Shown here one piece after another: positions 7,325 to 14,765 of a stretch of DNA of 19,834 nt. Under the pieces are notes generated by a model. That model did no database searches and was not told where the DNA came from. It saw only the letters and a program-made list of their open reading frames with translations. Made by a program: the position numbers and the translations under genes. Source of the DNA: JAADEM01 sp965371855 (lineage in GTDB: Bacteria; Bacteroidota; Bacteroidia; Bacteroidales; Marinilabiliaceae); assembly GCA_965371855.1 (NCBI GenBank), contig CBDUZZ010000076.1:1-19834 (forward strand). The letters are read 5' to 3'. Every line of letters starts with the position of its first letter. Position 1 is the first letter of the stretch.

Positions 7325-7382
7325 CACTTTAATCATAAAACCCTTTAACAATTCAACAAATTAACAATTCAACAATTTACTT
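7325..7382 (+). repeat. AACAATTCAACAA-type repeats before the DUF3343 gene
   Basis: AACAATTCAACAA occurs twice with slight variation between about 7347 and 7378. This AT-rich simple repeat type resembles other intergenic sequence in the window. Confidence 0.5.
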
Positions 7383-7383
7383 T

Positions 7384-7602
7384 ATGGAAGCAATAATGCT
7401 ATTTCACTCAACTAATTATGCCATCTGGGCGCAAGACCTGTTAAAAGAAAGCAATATAACATGTAAGATGATTCCTGTACCACGCGACCTTAGCTCCGAT
7501 TGCGGCTACTGTGTACGTATATCACCTGAAGATTCGGAAGCAGCAGAAGAGCTGTTAATAAAAAATAATGTTGAATATGACAAGGTGGTAATTAGACAGT
7601 AA
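7384..7602 (+). CDS. DUF3343 putative Se/S carrier-like protein
   Basis: The 72-aa protein matches the DUF3343 pattern: a short beta-alpha-beta domain opening with MLFHSTNYAIWAQDLLK, then the cysteine-bearing segment PVPRDLSSDCGYCVRI. Cysteines are at 27, 40 and 43; the C40/C43 pair is the likely chalcogen-binding site. DUF3343 genes repeatedly occur beside selD and the EF2568-type desulfurase, so a role in carrying selenium is plausible but unproven. It is the last gene of the cluster. A 7-bp tandem repeat begins within its final codons. Confidence 0.85.
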   Translation: MEAIMLFHSTNYAIWAQDLLKESNITCKMIPVPRDLSSDCGYCVRISPEDSEAAEELLIKNNVEYDKVVIRQ

Positions 7603-7673
7603 GCAGTGAACAGTAAGCAGTAAGCAGTGAACAGTAAGCAGTAAGCAGTAAGCAGTAAGCAGTAACTGGTAAC
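7597..7673. repeat. 7-bp tandem repeat filling a convergent gene junction
   Basis: Eleven consecutive 7-mers: mostly CAGTAAG, with two CAGTGAA units and a final CAGTAAC then TGGTAAC. It starts in the last sense codon and stop of the DUF3343 gene and ends at the first base of the stop codon of the converging gene. No unique spacers, so it is not a CRISPR array. Confidence 0.9.
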
Positions 7674-8914
7674 TACTTCGGATTTCTCAGGTCAATATTG
7701 TTATAGAGAATCCATTTCCCCTTTTCAAACTTAAATCCGTTATACGAAAAGTCAGGGCCATAAAAACGATAAACACCTTTATAATAAGGTTCAGAAGGCA
7801 CCAGATTATCCATTACAATCATTTTCTCTTTCTCATCGTAGCGTAACAGCATGTTGGCACCTAACGAGTATTTATATATCAAACGGTTATATGTATATCT
7901 ATCCGGTTTAAAGATTGGTGATCCAAAGCGCGGTTTACCACCTGAAAACCACAACACATCAATAACACGTTTTTTTACGAATTCATCCTGTCCTCTATAC
8001 CCCAAAAGTGTGAAATATATTTTTTTCTTATATTGCTTTTCTATAATATCAAGATAAGTTGCACCATACCATTTGTTATTTGTCAAACTTGCTCTGGTTG
8101 GCGACCTTATGGCCTCTGAATTATCATTCAATAAAAAAACATTCACTTTATCTTTATCTTCTTTTATAATAACAGCCCCGTAAAAAAGATTTGAGAAATC
8201 ATTGAAAAAAATTCCGTAAGTACATATTTTAATATTTTTATCTTCAGAGAATAATGTTTTCATTCTCCCTATTCCGCTAAAACCATCATCAAACAACATC
8301 GGTGATTGCCAAATATATTCCAACCGCCTTACTACTAACTTGTTTAATGCTATTTTGTAATCATCGTTTTTTGTCTTTCCCAATTCTTCAAACATACATT
8401 TTAATTTCAGATCGGAATACTTTTTCCACACCAACTGGTTTTCTGAATCAGAAAAAGACACCTCATACATTTTTACCCCATTAAGCAGTTGTGAAGTAAG
8501 TCTTATAACTGGGTCTTTAACTTTATCAGTAGACTTGCCAACTGGTTTCATCTTCTCCGAGAAAAAATGAACCTGAACATCTCCTGCATCATTTCGGTAT
8601 TTTACAAAAAAACCATAATCAATCCCCCTCATATCATGTTGTGTGTAGTAATACAGAGAAAACAGATCGTCATCCGTAACAGCAACTTTCAAAGGTTCTT
8701 CTATCAATTCCTCACCTATATCATTTTGTAAAAGCCAGTTGTTAAACTCCTGATTAAATATACTCAACCGGTATTTTTTCTCATTAACATCATTACCATC
8801 CAAAATTTCTGATAGTTGATTATGAAAATAAGTTATATTGTTTTGCCCTGTGGCATTTTTGGATAACGCACTGGTTAGAAGAATGATGAAAGTAAAAACA
8901 AAACGTAAATTCAT
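7673..8914 (-). CDS. secreted protein of unknown function
   Basis: A 413-aa protein with a clear N-terminal signal peptide (MNLRFVFTFIILLTSALS) and a likely cleavage before Q24. No lipobox or C-terminal sorting domain is visible. The mature part is rich in aromatic and charged residues (LFSLYYYTQHDMRGIDYGFFV; VLWFSGGKPRFGSPIF) and probably folds as a soluble periplasmic or outer-membrane-associated protein. I do not recognise a family. It stands alone on this strand: it converges on the selenium cluster and diverges from the small membrane protein gene at 9030. Confidence 0.75.
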   Translation of the reverse strand: MNLRFVFTFIILLTSALSKNATGQNNITYFHNQLSEILDGNDVNEKKYRLSIFNQEFNNWLLQNDIGEELIEEPLKVAVTDDDLFSLYYYTQHDMRGIDYGFFVKYRNDAGDVQVHFFSEKMKPVGKSTDKVKDPVIRLTSQLLNGVKMYEVSFSDSENQLVWKKYSDLKLKCMFEELGKTKNDDYKIALNKLVVRRLEYIWQSPMLFDDGFSGIGRMKTLFSEDKNIKICTYGIFFNDFSNLFYGAVIIKEDKDKVNVFLLNDNSEAIRSPTRASLTNNKWYGATYLDIIEKQYKKKIYFTLLGYRGQDEFVKKRVIDVLWFSGGKPRFGSPIFKPDRYTYNRLIYKYSLGANMLLRYDEKEKMIVMDNLVPSEPYYKGVYRFYGPDFSYNGFKFEKGKWILYNNIDLRNPK

Positions 8915-8931
8915 AACACTTGATATTTTTC

Positions 8932-8939
8932 TATCTTTG
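8932..8939 (+). promoter_or_regulatory. -7 promoter element for the small membrane protein gene
   Basis: TATCTTTG matches TAnnTTTG exactly and is followed by C, as is common. It lies 90 bp before the ATG at 9030, giving a leader of about 85 nt. The -33 region is not convincing. Confidence 0.5.
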
Positions 8940-8969
8940 CCCGCCTAAAAGAATAGTATGACTTTTCAA

Positions 8970-8977
8970 CAAATATA
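8970..8977 (-). promoter_or_regulatory. -7 promoter element for the secreted-protein gene
   Basis: On the minus strand TATATTTG fits TAnnTTTG exactly, 55 bp before the ATG at 8914. With the plus-strand motif at 8932 it would make overlapping divergent transcription units. Confidence 0.45.
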
Positions 8978-9029
8978 ATAAGTCCTGCAACTAATATTAC
9001 ATCGGAATAGAAATAATAAAACAGATAAC

Positions 9030-9221
9030 ATGAAATTGTGGCCTAAAATAAAGAAACGTTTTAGTTGGAAAATTCTGATAGGGGTAATTGTTGGAAGTAT
9101 CGGAGGATATCTGTATTACTACTATGTTGGGTGTAATTCAGGAAGTTGCCCAATAACATCTAACCCATGGACAAGCGTGTTTTACGGCTCTCTTATAGGA
9201 TTTATATGGACGGTGAAATGA
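9030..9221 (+). CDS. small DUF6132-like membrane protein
   Basis: A 63-aa protein with a basic N terminus (KIKKR), a glycine-rich transmembrane segment (about 14-33), a loop GCNSGSCPITSNPW with C35 and C40, and a second hydrophobic segment (about 47-61). The GCxSGxCPITSNP motif matches the small Bacteroidetes membrane proteins I know as DUF6132. Their function is unknown; paired cysteines facing the periplasm would suit a redox or metal role, but this is speculation. It has its own promoter-like motif. Confidence 0.75.
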   Translation: MKLWPKIKKRFSWKILIGVIVGSIGGYLYYYYVGCNSGSCPITSNPWTSVFYGSLIGFIWTVK

Positions 9222-9380
9222 AGTAACGGAGGAGCTGTGTTTCGGGTTCCGGATTTGTCTTGTTTCAGGGTTTAGGGTTCAAGGTTTTATAGAAATTGTA
9301 ATTACAAATTATGAATCAAGTAACTAAGAACTGAAGTCAATTCCTCAGTTACTCAATTCCTCGACTACTCAGTTCTTCAA
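9222..9380. repeat. intergenic low-complexity and inverted repeats downstream of trpB
   Basis: AAGAACTGA (around 9325) pairs with TCAGTTCTT (around 9370), enclosing CAATTCCTCAGTTACTCAATTCCTC repeats. GTTTCGGGTTCC/AGGGTTTAGGGTTCAAGG lies to the left. It separates convergent genes and could end transcription from trpB through the hairpin, although no T tract is seen. Confidence 0.5.
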
Positions 9381-10616
9381 CTATTTAATTCCAAGCTCGT
9401 CACCATATTTTTCAACAATATAGTCGATATCTTTATCTCCTCTACCTGACAAATTAATCAGAATGGTCTCGTCTTTACCTAGAGTGGGAGCAAACTTAAT
9501 GGCATAAGCCACAGCATGGGAGCTCTCAAGAGCAGGAATAATTCCTTCAAGGCGCGAAAGTTTCATGAAAGCGTCAATTGCTTCTTTATCGTTAATGGTT
9601 TCATATTTAACTTTCTCTATATCCTTAAAATAACTATGTTGCGGCCCTACTCCGGGATAATCCAGACCACTTGCAATAGTATTCACCGGTGCAGGTTCGC
9701 CATTCTCATCCTGTAACAAATAACATTTAAAACCGTGTATCATTCCGGGTTTACCTAAAGTTAATGTTGCAGCATGGTCGCCTGTTTTAAAGCTTGTACC
9801 TGCCGGTTCAACGCCATACATTTTAACACTCTCATCGTTCAGAAAGGCCGAAAACAGTCCTATGGAATTAGAACCACCACCAACACAAGCCATCAGATTA
9901 TCAGGCAATTTTCCTGTCATCTCCTGGAATTGCTCTCTGGCCTCTACTCCAACTATCGATTGGAAATCACGTACCATCATAGGAAACGGATGAGGACCTA
10001 CGACCGAACCAATAGCATAAAATTGAGTTACAGGATCTCCCATATAAGCACCAAAAGCTGAATCAACTGCTTCTTTCAGGGTTTTAAGTCCATGAGTAAC
10101 AGGAATTACTTTGGCACCTAATATTTTCATCCGTACCACGTTAGGATGCTCTTTGTGGATATCAACCTCGCCCATATATATATCACACTCCAGACCTAAC
10201 AACGCTGCAGCTGTAGCAAGTGCCACACCATGCTGACCGGCACCGGTTTCAGCTATAAGTTTTTTCTTGCCCATTCTTTTTGCAAGCAGGGCTTCACCAA
10301 GACAGTGATTTATTTTATGTGCCCCCGTATGGTTAAGGTCTTCACGTTTCAGATAAATCTGTGCCCCACCTAATTCTTTAGATAAGTTTTTAGCATAAAA
10401 CAACGGCGAAGGCCTGCCTGTATAGTGCTTCTGAAGGTAAAGCAACTCTTCCATAAATGCCGGATCATCTTTGATGTTCTCGTATGCCTCTTCAATTTCA
10501 GCCATAATCGGCTCCAATGGAGGAGGAACAAATCGTCCGCCAAATTCACCAAAAAAGCCTTTCTCGTCAGGCAAATCATTACCTCTTAATGAGGCAAAAT
10601 TCAAATTCTTTTTCAT
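9381..10616 (-). CDS. trpB: tryptophan synthase beta chain
   Basis: The 411-aa PLP enzyme condenses indole with L-serine to tryptophan. K101 in NHTGAHKINH is the PLP lysine, E123 in IAETGAGQHG the catalytic glutamate, and GGGSNS (246-251) binds the PLP phosphate. GFFGEFGGRFVPP opens the conserved domain. The helix normally reading ERQALNVFRM in trp-operon TrpB proteins is here HKEHPNVVRM, and HKINHCLGEAL replaces HKINNTIGQAL, so this looks like a divergent TrpB group. No trpA or other trp gene is adjacent, so it may act alone on free indole or pair with a distant TrpA. The leader contains a group II intron relic. Confidence 0.93.
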   Translation of the reverse strand: MKKNLNFASLRGNDLPDEKGFFGEFGGRFVPPPLEPIMAEIEEAYENIKDDPAFMEELLYLQKHYTGRPSPLFYAKNLSKELGGAQIYLKREDLNHTGAHKINHCLGEALLAKRMGKKKLIAETGAGQHGVALATAAALLGLECDIYMGEVDIHKEHPNVVRMKILGAKVIPVTHGLKTLKEAVDSAFGAYMGDPVTQFYAIGSVVGPHPFPMMVRDFQSIVGVEAREQFQEMTGKLPDNLMACVGGGSNSIGLFSAFLNDESVKMYGVEPAGTSFKTGDHAATLTLGKPGMIHGFKCYLLQDENGEPAPVNTIASGLDYPGVGPQHSYFKDIEKVKYETINDKEAIDAFMKLSRLEGIIPALESSHAVAYAIKFAPTLGKDETILINLSGRGDKDIDYIVEKYGDELGIK

Positions 10617-10649
10617 AATAATATTACATTAACGATAAATAATTAAACA

Positions 10650-10738
10650 ATCAAGCAGGGTAAAGATAGAATAAATATGTCATTCTATCTTTACCCCTCT
10701 CACAGAACCATACGTCCGGATCTCGTACACGGCTTATA
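10650..10738 (-). mobile_element. group II intron 3' relic (domain V/VI-like) in the trpB leader
   Basis: Read on the minus strand, 10738-10697 begins AAGCCGTGTACGAGATCCGG and goes on to GGTTCTGTGAGAGG. This is the familiar end of bacterial group II introns: an AGC-containing domain V whose lower stem pairs AGCCGT with ATGGTT. Directly after it comes a perfect 15-bp hairpin (arms 10658-10672 and 10682-10696, 9-nt loop), in the place and form of domain VI, then CCCTGCTTGAT, close to the usual CCTACTCGAT end. No reverse transcriptase gene or other intron domains are present, so it is a dead fragment. Exact ends are approximate. Confidence 0.6.
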
Positions 10739-10755
10739 CTAAATCTTATTCAGCA

Positions 10756-10763
10756 CAAAAATA
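10756..10763 (-). promoter_or_regulatory. possible -7 element for trpB upstream of the intron relic
   Basis: The minus strand reads TATTTTTG, fitting TAnnTTTG. If used, the trpB leader of about 130 nt would include the intron-relic hairpins. A weaker match (TATCTTTA) lies inside the hairpin at 10661-10668. Confidence 0.3.
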
Positions 10764-10808
10764 TAGTACTGATGCAATAATTACATAACAAACACATTAG
10801 TCAAATAG

Positions 10809-11075
10809 GCGCAGTTTAACTTCACCGGCCTTATGGTGTCAGGTAGTATAACTACAGGTGATGCACAGGGTTTAGCAATGGCCGGCCTCAAAAGTGTAAC
10901 CATAGATGATATGAAGGGTGTAACACTTTACATTTCAGGTGATATTACAGGAACCAGACCGGTAAATGCAGATGGCACTTACAGCTTTGCCTTAAATGCC
11001 GGTCGTAACATCGTAATTACACCAGTTAAAGAGGACTTTTCTTATGTGTCTTATGTGGTTAAAATAAACAGATAA
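10809..11075 (+). pseudogene. C-terminal stub of a surface/secreted multidomain protein
   Basis: The frame is open from 10809, after an in-frame TAG at 10806-10808, to 11075. It reads QFNFTGLMVSGSITTGD, then a beta-rich stretch with NADGTYSFALNAGRNIVITPVK, ending YVVKINR. The form is that of a carboxypeptidase-regulatory or Ig-like repeat of a Bacteroidetes cell-surface protein. No signal peptide or start context is present. An ATG at 10833 is available but unlikely to be a true start. It converges with folD and lies beside the group II intron relic, so it probably marks a rearrangement. Confidence 0.5.
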
Positions 11076-11085
11076 CAACTAACCA

Positions 11086-11967
11086 CTATTGATAAATCTC
11101 TTTCTTAGCCGATTTAAGGGTATTGATAAGCAGTGAGGTAATCGTCATTGGGCCTACACCACCCGGGACAGGAGTTATATAACTGCATTTTGGCGCAACA
11201 GCATCAAAATCAACATCTCCTTTCAGTTTCCAACCCGACTTGGTTTTTGTTGAAGGAATACGCGTTGTTCCAACATCAATCACCACAGCACCCTCTTTCA
11301 CCATATTCTCTTTTACAAAACCCGGTGACCCAATAGCGGCAATAAGAATATCTGCCTGACGACATATCTCTTCAATATTCGGAGTGCGACTATGACATAC
11401 TGTAACAGTTGCATTTCCCGGATTACTTTTCTGCGACATCAGGATGCTCATTGGCCTGCCTACAATATTACTGCGACCTACAATTACACAATGCTTACCG
11501 GCTGTTTCAATGTTGTATCTTTTCAGCAATTCCATTATCCCCTGTGGTGTAGCTGACACAAATGCCGGCATACCGATTGTCATACGACCAACATTCTGTG
11601 GATGAAAACCATCAACATCCTTACGCGGATCAATTGCTTCAGTCACTTTCTCTTCTGATATATGTTTAGGTAATGGAAGTTGAACAATAAACCCATCAAG
11701 ATCAGTATCCTCATTCAGCTCTCTTACTTTTGCCAACAACTCCTCTTCAGTAACATCATCTTCATATCTTATCAAAGATGATATAAACCCAACTTCCTCG
11801 CAAGCCCTGATTTTGCCGGCAACATACGATTCGCTGCCACCATCGTGACCAACAAGTACAGCTGCCAAATGTGGTTGTTTACCTCCGGCGTCAATAATCT
11901 TTTTCACCTCAATGGCTATCTCTTTTCTAACTTCTTTTGATGTTAATTTTCCGTCAATTAAATTCAT
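11086..11967 (-). CDS. folD: bifunctional methylenetetrahydrofolate dehydrogenase / methenyltetrahydrofolate cyclohydrolase
   Basis: The 293-aa protein interconverts 5,10-methylene-, 5,10-methenyl- and 10-formyl-tetrahydrofolate in the cytosol using NADP. The catalytic segment SESYVAGKIRACEEVGF contains Y48 and K52. QLPLP is at 96-100 and KDVDGF at 116-121 with D119. The Rossmann part includes VIVGRSNIVGRPM, and the C-terminal signature PVPGGVGPMTI is intact. It starts 45 bp after the ffh stop on the same strand, so the two are probably co-transcribed. Confidence 0.97.
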   Translation of the reverse strand: MNLIDGKLTSKEVRKEIAIEVKKIIDAGGKQPHLAAVLVGHDGGSESYVAGKIRACEEVGFISSLIRYEDDVTEEELLAKVRELNEDTDLDGFIVQLPLPKHISEEKVTEAIDPRKDVDGFHPQNVGRMTIGMPAFVSATPQGIMELLKRYNIETAGKHCVIVGRSNIVGRPMSILMSQKSNPGNATVTVCHSRTPNIEEICRQADILIAAIGSPGFVKENMVKEGAVVIDVGTTRIPSTKTKSGWKLKGDVDFDAVAPKCSYITPVPGGVGPMTITSLLINTLKSAKKEIYQ

Positions 11968-12012
11968 GGCTCTATGGTTAAAATGGTTGTATTGTTAATT
12001 CGTAATTCACAA

Positions 12013-13350
12013 TTATCTTCCCATAGGCATATTACCCATCATTCTCGACATCTTCTTCTTACCTCCGGTAGTCATCATACGCATCATTTTGCGGGTGTCT
12101 TCAAACTGCTTCAATAACTTGTTTATATCCTGAATGGTTGAACCACTCCCTTTGGCAATACGCTTACGACGGCTACCATTAATAACGGCAGGATTATTTC
12201 GTTCCTCCGGTGTCATGGAATGTATAATGGCTTCAATACCTTTAAATGCATCATCATCAAAATCCATGTTCTTCATCATTTTACCCATTCCGGGTATCAT
12301 TGATGCCAGGTCTTTCAGATTACCCATTTTCTTTATCTGACTAATCTGTTTGAGGAAATCATCAAAGTTGAACTGGTTCTTGGCTATTTTCTTTTGCAGC
12401 TTACGTGCTTCCTCTTCATCAAACTGTTCCTGTGCTTTTTCAACAAGTGATACGATATCACCCATACCAAGAATACGATCCGCCATCCTTGAGGGGTGAA
12501 ATACATCAAGAGCATCAAGTTTCTCTCCCGTACCAACAAATTTTATGGGTTTATCAACAACACTACGTATTGACAATGCAGCACCACCACGGGTATCACC
12601 ATCTAATTTTGTAAGTATTACCCCATCAAAGTTTAACCTATCGTTAAACTCTTTAGCAGTATTCACAGCATCCTGGCCGGTCATTGAATCAACAACAAAC
12701 AGAATTTCTGATGGATTAACAGCTTTCTTAACAGCTGCAATCTCGTTCATCATTAGCTCATCAATTGCCAAGCGACCGGCAGTATCGATGATAACCACAT
12801 CATAACCTTTATCCTTTGCATGTTTAATTGCAGCTTTAGCAATCTTAACCGGCTCTTTATTCTCCTCCTCGGCATAAACCGGCACACCAACCTGCTCACC
12901 AAGTACCTGCAACTGAGTTATCGCAGCAGGACGATAAACGTCACCTGCAACCAGTAACGGACTTTTTGAACGCTTATTTTTTAGCAGACTTGCAAGCTTT
13001 CCGGAAAATGTTGTTTTACCTGAACCCTGCAAACCGGCAATAAGAATAACAGCCGGAGAGCCTTGCAGGTTAATATCAACAGATTCTCCACCCATTAAAG
13101 TTGCAAGCTCATCATGGATAATCTTTATGATCATCTGATCCGGCTTAACAGCAGTAAGCACCTTCTGTCCGGTAGCCTCTTGTTTAACGTTATCTATAAA
13201 TTGTTTTGCTGTTTTATAATTGACGTCAGCATCCAACAGTGCCCGACGAACATCTTTCAGTGTTTCCGCAATATTTAACTCGGTGATCCTACCTTCACCC
13301 TTCATTAATTTAAACGATCGCTCAAGCCTTTCACTAAGATTTTCAAACAT
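12013..13350 (-). CDS. ffh: signal recognition particle protein Ffh (SRP54)
   Basis: The 445-aa SRP GTPase binds signal sequences of nascent membrane proteins and 4.5S RNA and docks with FtsY. The N domain covers about 1-90. The G domain has GLQGSGKTT (106-114), DVYRPAA (137-143), DTAGR (189-193) and TKLD (247-250). The C-terminal M domain, from about 325, is methionine-rich (MIPGMGKMMKNM; RKMMRMM) and holds the RNA-binding signature around SRRKRIAKGSG. All motifs are intact. A minus-strand -7 motif lies 26 bp upstream. folD follows 45 bp downstream. Confidence 0.97.
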   Translation of the reverse strand: MFENLSERLERSFKLMKGEGRITELNIAETLKDVRRALLDADVNYKTAKQFIDNVKQEATGQKVLTAVKPDQMIIKIIHDELATLMGGESVDINLQGSPAVILIAGLQGSGKTTFSGKLASLLKNKRSKSPLLVAGDVYRPAAITQLQVLGEQVGVPVYAEEENKEPVKIAKAAIKHAKDKGYDVVIIDTAGRLAIDELMMNEIAAVKKAVNPSEILFVVDSMTGQDAVNTAKEFNDRLNFDGVILTKLDGDTRGGAALSIRSVVDKPIKFVGTGEKLDALDVFHPSRMADRILGMGDIVSLVEKAQEQFDEEEARKLQKKIAKNQFNFDDFLKQISQIKKMGNLKDLASMIPGMGKMMKNMDFDDDAFKGIEAIIHSMTPEERNNPAVINGSRRKRIAKGSGSTIQDINKLLKQFEDTRKMMRMMTTGGKKKMSRMMGNMPMGR

Positions 13351-13375
13351 CTTTTCTTTGTATTTAATTTTGCTG

Positions 13376-13383
13376 CAAAAATA
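13376..13383 (-). promoter_or_regulatory. -7 promoter element for ffh
   Basis: The minus strand reads TATTTTTG, an exact TAnnTTTG, ending 26 bp before the ffh ATG and giving a leader of about 20 nt. The rest of the 13351-13516 gap is AT-rich with no other recognised feature. Confidence 0.5.
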
Positions 13384-13516
13384 TAAAATTATTATCCCCT
13401 ATTGTTTTTTAATATTACTTTTTTTCAACAATATTCTATCAAAAAATCAATTCCGGGACTTTGTGGTATCTCACCGGTAAAAATCACAACCCTCTCTCCC
13501 ATCATAAATTCTATAA

Positions 13517-14086
13517 ATGAACAAATTCATCACAAAATACATTTTTGGCATTTCGATGGTGTCAGCATTAGGCAGTTTGCTTTTCGGATACGACTGGGTT
13601 GTTATAGGTGGTGCTAAACCATTTTACGAGCAATTTTTCCACATTACAGGTTCAACAAATCTGCAAGGGTGGGCAATGAGCAGTGCGCTGTTAGGATGTT
13701 TACTTGGGTCAGTTATCTCAGGAATTCTAAGTTACCGTTTCTGGCGAAAACGATTGCTGATATTCTATCAGGGATTAGGATTAAAAAAGCTAAATAAACA
13801 TGACGAAGCCAAACAAAAATTCAATAACTTGCTGAAATTCGGAAAAGAACAAATAAATATTCCTTTTAAAATGGACTATTTTGCAGTTTCGTTACCGGAT
13901 CTGTTAATCTTTGAAGAAGACATGCAAAAAAGGCATGAAACAGAATGCCACTATCTTATTGGATTGGGATATCTCGGGCTTGAGGAGAATAAAAATGCTG
14001 CTGACGAGTTTAGTAAAGTGTTGCAAGCAAACCTGTTTCATCAGGGGGCAAGCGTACATATGAAGTTAATTGATAATGGAGGGTAA
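13517..14086 (+). pseudogene. in-frame chimera: MFS sugar porter N terminus fused to DUF5107 protein C terminus
   Basis: Residues 1 to about 82 are the start of an XylE-like sugar porter: GSLLFGYDWVVIGGAKPFYE in the first membrane segment, a second membrane segment, then RFWRKRLLI, the normal RxGRR-type loop. At about 13762 the sequence switches to the tail of a DUF5107/TPR protein: FYQGLGLKKLNKHDEAKQKF, DYFAVSLPDLLIFEEDMQKR, CHYLIGLGYLGLEENKNA. A deletion removing most of both genes, which are often neighbours in Bacteroidetes sugar loci, explains this. The 189-aa product lacks the other ten transporter helices and the DUF5107 catalytic-like part, so it is presumably non-functional. Confidence 0.8.
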
Positions 14087-14292
14087 TATTTCGGTGCTCT
14101 GCACCTGTTGTTTGTTTGGCAATGATCTTTTCTACAAATATTTTGCTGCGATGCAGCTAATATTATAGCGACGGAGTCGCGCAATATTTGTAGTAGTAGC
14201 AACCAAGATATTTACACAAACAGGCGCAGAGCGCCGAAACCTTTGTAGAACAAACACCACATATAGTTAATTAGGTGCATAGCACCGAAACA
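14087..14292 (+). repeat. REP-like composite repeat cluster, left of the transposase gene
   Basis: Order: TCGGTGCTCTGCACCT (14091-14106); CTACAAATATT (14132-14142) pairing with AATATTTGTAG (14183-14193); two inner hairpins GCTGC-GAT-GCAGC (14145-14157) and GCGAC-GGA-GTCGC (14168-14180); then reverse palindromes AGGCGCAGAGCGCCGAAAC (from 14222) and AGGTGCATAGCACCGAAAC (from 14273). It starts just after the chimeric ORF's stop and ends just before the transposase ATG. The architecture and key spacings match the cluster on the other side. Confidence 0.85.
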
Positions 14293-14300
14293 CTTAAACC

Positions 14301-14762
14301 ATGGCAAACACATATACGCAAATATACATACATCTTGTTTTTAGTCCTCAACACAAAGAAGCTCTGATAAGAAAAGAATGGTCTGATGACTTGGAAAAAT
14401 ACATTACCGGTATAGCCCAAAATCATAATCACAAGATGTTAGCTATTAAAGCCATGCACGATCACATTCATATTTTTGTTGGATATAACGTAAATCATCT
14501 CATTCCAAAACTGGTTGAAGAAATAAAAACATCAAGTAATGCATGGATTAAACTCAACAACCTTTCTAAGTCTAAATTTGACTGGCAAAAGGGTTACGTG
14601 GCATTTTCACATTCCAGGTCACAAATAGACACTGTAGTAAAATATATTTTAAACCAAGAAGAACATCACAAAAAACGCTCTTTTAAAGATGAATATTTAG
14701 AAATTCTCAGAAAAAATGACTTAAAATATAATGATAAATATTTGTTTGATTTTTTCAATTAG
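14301..14762 (+). CDS. IS200/REP-associated-type Y1 (HUH) transposase
   Basis: The 153-aa protein is a Y1 single-strand DNA transposase of the TnpA/RAYT type. The HUH metal motif is H55-I-H57 in MHDHIHIFVGY. The nucleophile is Y115 in VVKYILNQEEHH, with Q119 four residues on, the same Y-x3-Q arrangement as IS608 TnpA. The start MANTYTQIYIHLVFSPQ is usual for the family, and all catalytic residues are present, so it may be active. There is no TnpB. Short palindromes (GGTGC-T/AGAGCACC type) surround it on both sides, as expected for transposases that act on REP-like hairpins. Confidence 0.9.
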   Translation: MANTYTQIYIHLVFSPQHKEALIRKEWSDDLEKYITGIAQNHNHKMLAIKAMHDHIHIFVGYNVNHLIPKLVEEIKTSSNAWIKLNNLSKSKFDWQKGYVAFSHSRSQIDTVVKYILNQEEHHKKRSFKDEYLEILRKNDLKYNDKYLFDFFN

Positions 14763-14765
14763 GTA

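Noticed and set aside
2933..7602. SECIS element, tRNA-Sec or in-frame UGA selenoprotein in the selenium cluster
   Set aside because: Looked for and not seen; SelD uses Cys at its active site, and all cluster genes end at normal stops without extended homology beyond a TGA.
7597..7673. Possible CRISPR array
   Set aside because: It is a pure 7-bp tandem repeat without spacers, and no cas genes are present.
13517..13762. Functional MFS transporter
   Set aside because: Only about two of twelve membrane helices remain before the switch to unrelated sequence.
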